Shown: positions 6,577-14,054, counted from the first letter of the stretch. The stretch is 14,389 nucleotides of DNA from JBBSQE01 sp038258095 (GCA_038258095.1 JBBSQE010000071.1:1-14389); one strand, 5' to 3'. Notes: generated from the sequence alone by a model not told the origin. Translations and numbers: made by a program.

Positions 6577-7124
6577 TGCCCGAGCTTGTGCCCACGAAGC
6601 TCGACGGCGTCGTGCTGCTCGAGCCGCAGGTCCACGGCGACGAGAGAGGCTTCCTCGTCGAGACCTTCCGAACCGACACCTGGGCTGAGCTCGGTGTGCG
6701 GGAGACGTTCGTCCAGCACAACCAGTCCCGTTCCGGGCAGGGCATCCTCCGCGGCCTGCATTTCCAGACGAGCCCGGGCCAGGCGAAGCTCGTGCGCTGC
6801 GTCCGAGGCAAGATCTTCGACGTTGCGGTCGACCTCCGCTCGGACTCCCCGACCTTCGGCCAGTGGGAGGGCCACGAGCTCGACGACGAGCGGCATCGTC
6901 AGCTGCTGGTCCCGGTGGGTTTCGCCCACGGTTTCTGCGTGCTGTCGCATGTGGCCGACGTCTCCTACCAGCTCTCGAGCACCTACGACCCGGCGACCGA
7001 GGCGGGAATCGCTTGGGACGACCCGGAGGTCGGCGTCGACTGGCCCGTAGCCGACCCGCATGTCTCCGAGCGGGACAGAAACGCACCATGCCTACGCGAA
7101 ATCGCTGGATCGCTCCCCTTCTGA
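6576..7124 (+). CDS. rmlC: dTDP-4-dehydrorhamnose 3,5-epimerase
   Basis: Third step of the pathway: inversion at C3 and C5 of dTDP-4-keto-6-deoxyglucose. The cupin-fold protein of 182 residues matches the usual length. The catalytic His is His62 in ILRGLHFQ (57-64), basic residues that hold the nucleotide phosphates lie in QAKLVRCVRGKI (69-80), FDVAVDLRSDSPTFGQW (81-97) is a family signature, and HGFCVLS (118-124) with Tyr131 completes the active site. It starts on a TGATG that shares one base with the rmlB stop. With it, rmlA-D-B-C make the pathway complete in one operon. No convincing terminator follows its stop. Confidence 0.96.
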   Translation: MPELVPTKLDGVVLLEPQVHGDERGFLVETFRTDTWAELGVRETFVQHNQSRSGQGILRGLHFQTSPGQAKLVRCVRGKIFDVAVDLRSDSPTFGQWEGHELDDERHRQLLVPVGFAHGFCVLSHVADVSYQLSSTYDPATEAGIAWDDPEVGVDWPVADPHVSERDRNAPCLREIAGSLPF

Positions 7125-7160
7125 GTGTTCTGCCAGGCCCGTCGTCTCGGTCACGGATGT

Positions 7161-7233
7161 GCGAGCGGGGTGAAAACAAAACGGTGCTGCAGAAGACGCA
7201 AGGCGGGGGAATGAGGCACCCTGCGACGCTCGC
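7161..7233 (+). other. Nested inverted repeats in the rmlC-glycosylase spacer
   Basis: In the 126-base spacer, GCGAGCG (7161-7167) can pair with CGCTCGC (7227-7233), enclosing a second pairing GGTGC (7183-7187) with GCACC (7216-7220). An adenine-rich AAAACAAAAC lies in one loop. It could fold as a leader of the downstream gene, but short GC-rich pairings like these arise by chance in such DNA, so this is only a note. Confidence 0.2.
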
Positions 7234-7250
7234 TCCCTAGATTTACCGGG

Positions 7251-8012
7251 GTGGCCGAGGGCGACACCATTCTGCGCGCTGCGCACCGCATCGAGGCGGC
7301 TATCGCCGGCCAGGAAGTCGCGGTGACGACGCCGAACCCCCGGGGGCGCGTCCTTTGCGTCGCGTGCCTTGACGGTGAGACATTCGAGACGGCCTCGGCG
7401 CACGGCAAGAACCTGCTGCTCTGCTTCGGTGAGCTGACCCTTCATAGCCATCTCGGCATGAGCGGCGCCTGGCACGTCTTCCGGCGCGGGCAGCGCTGGA
7501 CGAAGCCGAAGCGCGCGGCTTGGGTCGTGCTGGGGACCGGGAGCTTCGAGGTAGTCCAGTTCGGCGGCCCGACCCTCCGGCTACTTCGCACGACCTCGGT
7601 CCATCGTGACCCCAAGGTTGCCCGCCTCGGCCCGGACATTCTCGCCCCCGGTTTCACCCCTGCCGCCGGCCTCGCCTCCCTGCGAACCACTGACCAGACG
7701 CAAACGCTCGGGGAGACCATCATCAACCAGACCCTGATCGCGGGCATCGGCAACATCTTCAAATCGGAGGGCTGCTGGGTTGCCCGGGTTGACCCGTTGC
7801 GCCCCTTATCGGACGTCTCCGACGAGGAGCTCGAGCGCCTCATCGGAATAATCCGAGACCTTATCTCGGCCGCCGTAGCCGACGGCCGCGGCCCGATGCG
7901 GATTTACCGCAAGAAGGGCATGGCCTGCCCCCGCTGCCGTCACCGCATTCAGTCGCGCGGCCAGGGAGATGGCAACCGCACCACCTACTGGTGCCCGAAC
8001 TGCCAGACTTAG
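7251..8012 (+). CDS. Fpg/Nei-family DNA glycosylase with Ala in place of Pro2
   Basis: Base-excision repair enzyme of the formamidopyrimidine-DNA glycosylase/endonuclease VIII family, 253 residues. Visible marks: N-terminal xEGDT with Glu3; Lys53 in HGKNLLL; LHSHLGMSG (64-72); the helix-two-turn-helix with GETIINQTLIAGIGNIFKSE (154-173, Asn168 included); and a C-terminal zinc finger with Cys226/Cys229 and Cys248/Cys251, with Arg243 in NRTTYWCP. The start PEGD(T) is more Nei-like than Fpg-like. The odd point is residue 2: the catalytic N-terminal proline is alanine here (GTG GCC GAG). The start is fixed by an in-frame TGA at 7212 with GTG 7251 the only good start after it. It may be a variant enzyme using Ala as the terminal amine, or catalytically altered. 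Expression may continue from the rml operon. Confidence 0.88.
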   Translation: MAEGDTILRAAHRIEAAIAGQEVAVTTPNPRGRVLCVACLDGETFETASAHGKNLLLCFGELTLHSHLGMSGAWHVFRRGQRWTKPKRAAWVVLGTGSFEVVQFGGPTLRLLRTTSVHRDPKVARLGPDILAPGFTPAAGLASLRTTDQTQTLGETIINQTLIAGIGNIFKSEGCWVARVDPLRPLSDVSDEELERLIGIIRDLISAAVADGRGPMRIYRKKGMACPRCRHRIQSRGQGDGNRTTYWCPNCQT

Positions 8013-8165
8013 GCCGCGAGAGCCACCGAGGGCCGATAGCATCTCGGCGCCGATCGGCTGCATTGAGGAATTTCTAGGCGATTTCGTCTGGCGGCGCGCA
8101 ACCCTGGCGCTGGTACCATTGTTGTCTGGCTTGGATGCGAGCTGCGCATCGACTCCAGTCACTAC

Positions 8166-9725
8166 ATGGGTCCATTGGAAGTATCAGCTCTACAACAGGC
8201 AGGCCGGCGCGGGCTTCTCGCCCGCCATTCCGCCCTGCTCAAGTTGCAGGGCGACGAGCGCTTGATCGCACTGGTGCGTGACGGCAACGCCGGCGCCTTC
8301 GAAGTGATCATCGACCGCTACCAGTCCCGGCTGCTCAGTTTCTGCCGCCAGTTGCTGCACTCGACTGAGGACGCTGAGGACGTGCTGCAGGAGGTGTTCA
8401 TCAACGCCCACCGGGCGATGCTCGCCGACGCGCGTAACATCAACCTCCGCCCGTGGCTCTACCGTATCTCCCGCAACCTCTGCCTCAACCACCTTCGCGA
8501 CCTCACCGCCGACCCCAAGGAGTCGATGGACGAGGTGCCGGTCGTCGAGGCTGCCTCGACCGCCGAGCTCGTCCATAACCGCGAGGAGTTCCGCCAGCTT
8601 CTCGGTGACGTCCAGAAGCTTCCCGAGACCCAGCGCACCGTCCTCCTTCTCCGCGAGATCAACGCGATGCCCTACGACGACATCGCCCAGGCCATGAACA
8701 CAACGGTCCCCTCGGTGAAGTCGCTGCTGGTGCGTGCACGGATGTCTCTCACCGAGGCGAGCAAGGCCCGTCTCCTCACCTGCGGCGAGGTCCGGCTCGA
8801 GCTTGCCCAAGCCGCCGCGGGCCTCGGCAAGGCATCAGGCGAGGTCCGCCGCCATGTGCGCGACTGCCCCGGGTGCGAGGACTACCGCAGGCAGCTGCGC
8901 TCCGACGGCAAAGTCCTCGCCGCACTCTCGCCGATCGGCCCGCTCATCGCCCTCAAGACCTTCATCGGCTCCAAGCTCGGGCTCGGCGGAGGCGCCGGGG
9001 CAAGCTCGGGCGCCGCGGGTGCCGGCGGAGGAGCGGCGACAGGCGCCGCAGGCGCGGGAGCTGCTGGAGCGGGAGCGATCTCAAGCGGAGGCACCGGTGG
9101 CCTGAGTGTCATCGGCGGCGCGGTCGGAGCGAAGGCCGCCGCCGGCGTCGTCAGCGCAGCTGTCCTGACTGTCGGTGCGCTTGACGACACCCGCAGCGTG
9201 ATCGCGGATCCGAACCCATCTCCGACGATAGCCAGGGTCCTGCCCGAGAGTCCCAAGCCGTCGATCGCCATACCCCTTCGGCGCGCGCCCCTCGAGGCCA
9301 CCCCGATCGCCGCGGGAGCTCCGTCCTCACCCGCCGTCGACCCGGCGCCGGTCGTGGTGCTTTCCCCGGTTCCCGTCGGACAGCCGGTCGCCCACGTCCC
9401 GGCCACCGAGGCGAACCCGGGAGCCAACGTTGACCCGAGCTCGGTGGAGATTTCCGCCGGCGCAGTGGTCAGCGTCACCGCGGACCCTCACCCATCGGTT
9501 GACACCGGAACGGCGAGCGTCGGCTCGGGTTCGACGCCGGCCGACCAGCATTACCTGCCGCCCAAGAACCTCGCACCGCCCGGCGCCCCGGCATCGGGTT
9601 CGACGCCGACCGACCAGCATTACTTGCCGCCCAAGAACCCCGCACCGCCCGGCGCCGGGCCGTCCGGTGCCGATCCTCCGACAAGTTCAGGCTCCGCTTC
9701 CGGCGGCACTCCGGCGGCTCCGTAG
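8166..9725 (+). CDS. ECF sigma factor fused to zinc-finger, Gly/Ala-rich and Pro-rich tail
   Basis: A 519-residue protein whose first ~200 residues are an ECF sigma factor: region 2 at about 36-112 (AFEVIIDRYQSRLLSFCRQL, DAEDVLQEVF, RPWLYRISRNLCLNHLRD) and region 4 at about 142-196 (LPETQRTVLLLREINAMPY, then an HTH ending VKSLLVRAR). It continues into a zf-HC2-like segment with Cys206, His230, Cys234 and Cys237 (HVRDCPGC is the H-x3-C-x2-C of zinc anti-sigma factors). A Gly/Ala-rich linker (274-312) leads to a weakly hydrophobic stretch 313-339 that may cross the membrane. A Pro/Ser/Thr-rich tail carries a 23-residue tandem repeat (about 454-499). This puts sigma factor and its possible brake in one chain. 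No classic promoter or ribosome site was found; the ATG at 8166 is the first start before the sigma domain. Confidence 0.85.
   Translation: MGPLEVSALQQAGRRGLLARHSALLKLQGDERLIALVRDGNAGAFEVIIDRYQSRLLSFCRQLLHSTEDAEDVLQEVFINAHRAMLADARNINLRPWLYRISRNLCLNHLRDLTADPKESMDEVPVVEAASTAELVHNREEFRQLLGDVQKLPETQRTVLLLREINAMPYDDIAQAMNTTVPSVKSLLVRARMSLTEASKARLLTCGEVRLELAQAAAGLGKASGEVRRHVRDCPGCEDYRRQLRSDGKVLAALSPIGPLIALKTFIGSKLGLGGGAGASSGAAGAGGGAATGAAGAGAAGAGAISSGGTGGLSVIGGAVGAKAAAGVVSAAVLTVGALDDTRSVIADPNPSPTIARVLPESPKPSIAIPLRRAPLEATPIAAGAPSSPAVDPAPVVVLSPVPVGQPVAHVPATEANPGANVDPSSVEISAGAVVSVTADPHPSVDTGTASVGSGSTPADQHYLPPKNLAPPGAPASGSTPTDQHYLPPKNPAPPGAGPSGADPPTSSGSASGGTPAAP
9525..9662 (+). repeat. Two tandem copies of a 69-base unit (23 residues)
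   Basis: Copies at 9525-9593 and 9594-9662 inside the 3' end of the sigma-factor gene. Each encodes GSTPxDQHYLPPKNxAPPGA plus three variable residues; the two copies differ at few positions, mostly towards the unit end. In-frame period and near identity suggest a recent duplication in an extended, proline-rich tail. Confidence 0.9.
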
Positions 9726-9865
9726 CAAGCCTTGGGCGCCGCGCCGCCCCTTCCAGATCTGCTGCAGCCAGCGCGTGGCGCAAGCGGTCTCGGCCTCGTT
9801 CCGGTACACGGACCTTTGGGCCGGTGAAGTAACCCCTGGGGAGGGCAGCGTGGTACGGCGTTGCG
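9726..9865. other. Convergent spacer with no recognised content
   Basis: 140 bases between two genes that end toward each other (sigma factor, plus; glycosyltransferase, minus). GC-rich, with no clear bidirectional terminator (no stem followed by a T run on either strand), tRNA or conserved coding signal. Confidence 0.5.
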
Positions 9866-10792
9866 TCAGCCGGAGGCAGCGCCTGCGCGCAGCATCCTTG
9901 ATCCGACGTCGGTCGCCAGGCTCAGAGTGAGCTTGATTCCGATCCCGAGATACACCGCCAGGTTAAGGATTGCGGGATTGCCGGGAGCGTCAAACCGACG
10001 ATAGAAGCGACCCATCCCCCGGTGGAAGGCGATCTCCTGCCGAGGTCCGCGGCGCGCGCCGCTCGATCCCCCTTTGACGTGGAGCGCGACGGCTTCAGGC
10101 TCATAGAAGACCTTCAGCCCGGCAGCATGAAAGCGCTTGCACCAGTCGAGGTCCTCCATATAGAGCCAGTACCCAGGATCGAGCAGCCCAACGGAGCGCA
10201 CGGCACGCCGGGAGACGAGCATGAAGGCGCCATTCACGGCATCGACCTCCCCCGGCTCGTCATCGGCCAGGTGCGGGGCGCGGTACTGAGAGAGCCGGCC
10301 GGATGCGCCCGGGCGCCGGCCCACGCCGGTGAAATGCGCGAGGGCGGAGAGCGGAGTTGGGAAGGAACGCTTGCAGGCATGATCGAGCCCCCCGCTCGGG
10401 GTGAGCAGCCGCCCACCGACCATGCCGATTGCCGGGCTGGAGCGAAGGCGCCGGAGCGCCGCGTCCAGTGTGCCCTCGTACACAACGGTGTCGGGGTTAA
10501 GCAGCAGGATCGCGCTGGCAGCCGAGCGAGCGAGCGCCACGTTCGTCGCGGCGGAGAAGCCGATGTTGCCGCGGCGAACCAAAGCGACCTCGTTGAACTC
10601 GTCCTCGACCATTTCCGGAGTCTCAGCGCGGCTGCCGCTGTCGACAACGGTTATCCGTGTCGAAACCGAAGCTGGGTGCTCCTGCAGCGATCTGAGACAA
10701 GCGCGGAGAAGTTGGGGGGCATTGTGACTGACGATCACGATTTCCAGAGCAGGGACCGACTCGGAGCCGCCATCCGTGCTAGTAGGCACCAT
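9866..10792 (-). CDS. Family 2 glycosyltransferase, WbbL/rhamnosyltransferase-like
   Basis: Inverting GT-A glycosyltransferase of 308 residues that adds a sugar to a lipid-linked glycan on the cytosolic face. The N-terminal strand EIVIVSHN (17-24) and NIGFSAATNVAL (76-87) are the nucleotide-sugar part; the metal motif is NPDT (99-102); VNGAFMLVSR (187-195) and YMEDLDWCKRFHAAG (211-225) carry the acceptor/base acidic residues typical of WbbL-type enzymes. The C-terminus (about 273-300) has a hydrophobic stretch that may sit on the membrane. Its start overlaps the end of the sugar-phosphate transferase gene by 14 bases, so they are cotranslated. A dTDP-rhamnose donor is plausible because the rml operon is close and WbbL-like proteins often use it, but the donor cannot be read from sequence. 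Confidence 0.9.
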   Translation of the reverse strand: MVPTSTDGGSESVPALEIVIVSHNAPQLLRACLRSLQEHPASVSTRITVVDSGSRAETPEMVEDEFNEVALVRRGNIGFSAATNVALARSAASAILLLNPDTVVYEGTLDAALRRLRSSPAIGMVGGRLLTPSGGLDHACKRSFPTPLSALAHFTGVGRRPGASGRLSQYRAPHLADDEPGEVDAVNGAFMLVSRRAVRSVGLLDPGYWLYMEDLDWCKRFHAAGLKVFYEPEAVALHVKGGSSGARRGPRQEIAFHRGMGRFYRRFDAPGNPAILNLAVYLGIGIKLTLSLATDVGSRMLRAGAASG

Positions 10793-12329
10793 TGCCCCTG
10801 ATCGCCGCTAAGGGGGTACGAACAAGGATCGCGATGTCACCTCCGATCGAGATGTTCTCGACGTAGTCGCGCTCCAGCGATAGACGCTCGTCGAAGGATA
10901 AGTCCCCCCGGCCGCACACTTGCATCGGGCCTGTCAGGCCCGGCTTAACCGCGAGCCTCGAGCGCTGCTGCTCATCGTACATCGCTACCAGGACCTCCTC
11001 CTCCGGGCGCGGACCAACCAGCGACATCGTCCCTTTCAGCACGTTGAGGAACTGCGGCAGCTCGTCGAGGCTGGTGCGCCGCAGGAAACGACCTACCCTG
11101 GTCACCCGCGGATCGTTCTGGAGCTTGAACATCGGCTCGGCCAGCTCGTCCAGGTCGACTACCTCGTGCAGCCGATCCTCGGCGTCGGCCACCATCGTCC
11201 GGAACTTCATCATCCGGAACGCCTTGCCGTTCTCGCCGATCCGGACCTGGCGAAAGAAGACTGGCGCTCCGCTGTCGAGGATGATCAGGATCGAGATGAT
11301 CAAGAAGACGGGGGCGAGCAGGGTCAGGAAGAGGATGGAGACGCCGATGTCGATCAGCCGCTTCAGGAATATCGTCGAGCGGGACGGATCGGAGAACCGG
11401 AGGTCGATCAGCGGCAGCTCCGCAAGGCGGTTCAGCTCGATGCCAGGCCCCATCAGCCGGAAATGGCGCGGCAGGAACGTGAGGCCGATGCCCAGGCGCT
11501 TGCAGGTCGCGATCAGACCGTCTGCCTCCCCCAGGGCAAGGTCACCGTCCGCGACCACGATCCGCTCAATCTTCCTCTGCCTGGCCACGGAGGGGAGGTC
11601 GGGGAGGGCGCCGAGCCGGGACACGGCCCCCGTGCCGGGCTGTCCCGGGACCGGAGAGGGATCGAGGTAGCCGACGAGGTGCAGCCGGGCCTCCGGGTGC
11701 ATCGTCGCGCGGCGGGCAATCGAATGAGCCATCTCGGGATAGGCGATGATCAACCCGTTCGCGGCCCCGAGGAATCGGTGCCACATCAGGCGGATCACCG
11801 ATCGCACGCAGAACCCGGTCAGGAGCCAGGTGAAGGCGAGGCCCACGGTGGCGGATGTGCCGAGCGAGCCGGCCGGGCTGAGGGCAAGCGCGCCGTCCAA
11901 GGAGGCCACGCCGAGGGCGGATGCGGTGGTCAGCGCCGGCAGCTCATCAATCGTGCTGTGACGGATGCGCCGGTGGTCATTGTCGTAAAGGCCAAGGACC
12001 TTCACACTCAGAAGCCAGATGGGTGAGAGGACCAGCGCCCAGAGGGCGGTCGTGCTGGAAGAGGCGGCGAGCCCGGTGGTTATCAGGATCGCCCCGGCGA
12101 GCGCCGACCAATCGCCGATCGCGAGCAAACGCCGAAGCCTGGCGCCCCTGAGGCTGAGCTCCCTCGCGGGCGGCGGTTCGGCGACTCGGTCGCCGCGCTC
12201 GAAGAGGTCGCCGGCATTGGGTGGCAGAAGCGCAGGGCTTGGCTTGACCGGAGCCTTGGCGGGAGCCGGCGTGCTGATAGATGCCCGAGTCTGCCTGGAG
12301 CCGGGGTCCGGCGGAAAGGGCGCGCTCAT
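10779..12329 (-). CDS. Polyprenyl-phosphate sugar-1-phosphate transferase (exopolysaccharide initiation)
   Basis: Membrane enzyme of 516 residues that transfers a sugar-1-phosphate from a nucleotide sugar to undecaprenyl phosphate, the first step of capsule or exopolysaccharide repeat-unit assembly (WbaP/WcaJ type). A polar N-terminal ~60 residues is followed by four hydrophobic helices (about 66-190), a Rossmann-like regulatory domain (about 190-290), and a bacterial sugar-transferase domain from about 320. The latter shows the re-entrant helix LKRLIDIGVSILFLTLLAP, FFRQVRIGENGKAFRMMKFRTM, the catalytic Asp-Glu of SLDELPQ, SLVGPRPE and KPGLTGPMQVCGR. The sugar cannot be told. A TTG at 12341 is in frame, but ATG 12329 is preferred. 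It lies 243 bases downstream of the hydrolase gene, with its own AT-rich upstream region. Confidence 0.93.
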   Translation of the reverse strand: MSAPFPPDPGSRQTRASISTPAPAKAPVKPSPALLPPNAGDLFERGDRVAEPPPARELSLRGARLRRLLAIGDWSALAGAILITTGLAASSSTTALWALVLSPIWLLSVKVLGLYDNDHRRIRHSTIDELPALTTASALGVASLDGALALSPAGSLGTSATVGLAFTWLLTGFCVRSVIRLMWHRFLGAANGLIIAYPEMAHSIARRATMHPEARLHLVGYLDPSPVPGQPGTGAVSRLGALPDLPSVARQRKIERIVVADGDLALGEADGLIATCKRLGIGLTFLPRHFRLMGPGIELNRLAELPLIDLRFSDPSRSTIFLKRLIDIGVSILFLTLLAPVFLIISILIILDSGAPVFFRQVRIGENGKAFRMMKFRTMVADAEDRLHEVVDLDELAEPMFKLQNDPRVTRVGRFLRRTSLDELPQFLNVLKGTMSLVGPRPEEEVLVAMYDEQQRSRLAVKPGLTGPMQVCGRGDLSFDERLSLERDYVENISIGGDIAILVRTPLAAIRGNGAY

Positions 12330-12416
12330 GATCCGGTCCAATCGATCGCGCCCGATCCTGGTCTGTGGACCGGGCGGCGGCTGTCGTTCAGCTCTTGACT
12401 GGTGGCTGCTCTCATC

Positions 12417-12437
12417 TCATGAATATAAGACACATGA
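12417..12437 (-). promoter_or_regulatory. AT-rich upstream region with inverted repeat, possible promoter/operator
   Basis: In the 243-base gap upstream of the sugar-phosphate transferase, an AT-rich island stands out from GC-rich surroundings. It contains TCATG-N11-CATGA (12417-12437) enclosing TATATT on the minus strand (plus 12422-12427), a fair -10 box. No good -35 is found at 16-18 bases, so an activator-dependent or alternative-sigma promoter is possible. The rest of 12330-12572 shows nothing else recognisable. Confidence 0.35.
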
Positions 12438-12572
12438 ACGTGAGGATAAGATCGGTCGGCTACGAGTCTCGACAGACAATTTTCATCCCCCTCACAGGGC
12501 CCATTCCGCTCCGGGAGCCCGAGTGCCCGAGTGAACCAATGACTATCCCGATGTCTCCAGCGCTCCGGAACC

Positions 12573-14012
12573 TCAGCGCCTGCCGTGGGCCAGCTGGCTG
12601 AACCTCCCCAAAGCCGGCTTGGCCCTCCCGTTCTCGCGCACGAGTCCGGCGGTGTCGCAGAAGTTGCAGGTGCCGGAGAAGTCGTTCCAGGCGAACCAGT
12701 AGGTACGGGCAATGCGGTAGGGGCGCTGCAGCTTGCGGAGCAGCGTGTAGGCCCGGGCCAGCTGCGACACCTGGCCCTTGATCCCCTTGCCGAAGCGGGT
12801 GTTGTGACCGGAGCCCCAGCCGAACTCGGTCAGGAAGAGCGGGGTCCTCGCATCCCCGTGGCGCGCCATCACCCGACGCATCGCGCCGATGTCGGGCTTC
12901 AGCTCCGAGGCGTCCCTGGAGTAGGGATGCAGCGCGACCGCGTCGAAGCTGCCCTTGATCCCCCTGACCCGGTAGAGCCGGTTGAGGAAGGCCGGGGCCT
13001 GGATGCCCAGCGCTCCCTTCGGGTGGCCGAAGAGGCCGGCGAGAACGACCTTCCCGCCCGGATCGACACTGTGAATCGCCTGATGGGAGATCTGCACGAG
13101 CTTCCCGTAGAGCGACGGCGACCGCGGGTTGGAGAAGAAGATGAAGTTGGCCTCGTTCCAGATCTGCCAGTAGCGGATCGGCCTCTTCGGCACGGACGGG
13201 TTGTCCGCCCAGAAGTTGCCCCTCGGCCCGTAGCGCCCGACCAGCGCCCGCAGCATGTTCATCCAGGCTTGCCGCTGCACCGCGGTCTGCGAGGGCAGGC
13301 TGGTGAAGCAGTCCGCCGGCGTGCAGTTGACCCCGTAGAAGTTCGGCGTTGCGCCGATGAACGGGAAGACATCGAGGCCGGCCCGGGCCGCATCGGCGAC
13401 GGTGGGATCGACGCTCGAGAAGTCGTAGGCGCCCGGGCTCGGCTCGATCGCGTTCCAGGCGATCCCGACGCGCAGGGTGGTGACGCCGTTTCGCTTCATC
13501 CGCCGGTACTCGGAGAGCGGCTCCGGGGACTGGGCGCTCATCCCGTAGAAGAGGTGCGGGACCCTGGGGATCTTGTGGTGCTTGGGCCTCGCTCCGCCCA
13601 CGGCAGGCAGCGCGACGACGGCGACGGCGACCAGCACCAGCCCGGCGCCGAGCGCCCCGGCCGGGACGCCGACCCGGCTTGGCCCGAGGCGCCAGGCGAT
13701 CGCGATCGCAGCAAGTGTCAGGGCCAGGATGATCAGCGTCACTAGAACCACCTCTCTGTCGTCGAATGCCGCCCTCACCGCATTGACGGGCCGCTCGGGC
13801 TGCGCGGCGGTGGCTCCCGCCGAGCCACCCATGGACCGCTGTTGAGCACTCGGCGCCGTCGGGGCGAGCTCGTACTGCGCTTGCGCCGGGTTTGCCACAG
13901 AAGCGGCGCCGGCGCCCGGAGCCGCGCACAGTGCGGCAACGATAGCAAGAGCCAGCAGCGTTGCTGACGCTCCCCTCATTGACCCTGAACTGCCCCGCCC
14001 ATGTTCGCTCAT
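12573..14012 (-). CDS. Membrane-anchored clan GH-A glycoside hydrolase
   Basis: A 479-residue extracytoplasmic glycosidase of the (beta/alpha)8 clan GH-A, closest in feel to GH39/GH5 enzymes such as PslG that cut exopolysaccharide. A signal-like N-terminus (12-37) is followed by a polar Ala/Gln/Pro linker and two membrane helices (about 88-108 and 117-140), then the catalytic domain (about 150-479). Acid/base Glu287 lies in QIWNEANF (283-290) and nucleophile Glu396 in LTEFGWG (394-400). VGIAWNAIEPSPGAYDF (182-198) and LHPYS (361-365) are typical barrel strands. Cys230/235 and Cys449/452 may form disulfides outside the cell. ATG 14012 is used; ATG 13979 would give a tighter signal peptide. It leads the polysaccharide genes on the same strand, so trimming or release of that polymer is inferred. 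The substrate is unknown. Confidence 0.85.
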   Translation of the reverse strand: MSEHGRGSSGSMRGASATLLALAIVAALCAAPGAGAASVANPAQAQYELAPTAPSAQQRSMGGSAGATAAQPERPVNAVRAAFDDREVVLVTLIILALTLAAIAIAWRLGPSRVGVPAGALGAGLVLVAVAVVALPAVGGARPKHHKIPRVPHLFYGMSAQSPEPLSEYRRMKRNGVTTLRVGIAWNAIEPSPGAYDFSSVDPTVADAARAGLDVFPFIGATPNFYGVNCTPADCFTSLPSQTAVQRQAWMNMLRALVGRYGPRGNFWADNPSVPKRPIRYWQIWNEANFIFFSNPRSPSLYGKLVQISHQAIHSVDPGGKVVLAGLFGHPKGALGIQAPAFLNRLYRVRGIKGSFDAVALHPYSRDASELKPDIGAMRRVMARHGDARTPLFLTEFGWGSGHNTRFGKGIKGQVSQLARAYTLLRKLQRPYRIARTYWFAWNDFSGTCNFCDTAGLVRENGRAKPALGRFSQLAHGRR

Positions 14013-14054
14013 GCAAGCGCTGAGTCTACTGGCGCGGGCCGGTCCGGAACGCTC

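Noticed and set aside
5995..7179. 394-codon open frame on the minus strand
   Set aside because: Antisense to rmlB and rmlC, with an Arg/Pro-rich composition. Both sense genes are unambiguous, so this is a GC shadow.
8067..8089. ECF-type promoter (GGAAT ... CGTC) upstream of the sigma-factor gene
   Set aside because: The elements are present but the spacing of about 13 bases is shorter than the usual 16-18, so autoregulation cannot be claimed from this.
9726..9865. tRNA, terminator or gene remnant in the convergent spacer
   Set aside because: No cloverleaf, no T-loop sequence, no stem with a T run, and no recognisable protein in any frame.
10920..12026. 368-codon open frame on the plus strand
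   Set aside because: Antisense to the sugar-phosphate transferase, His/Arg/Gln-rich without any domain.
12585..13745. 386-codon open frame on the plus strand
   Set aside because: Antisense to the glycoside hydrolase whose catalytic motifs are intact; composition is that of a shadow frame.
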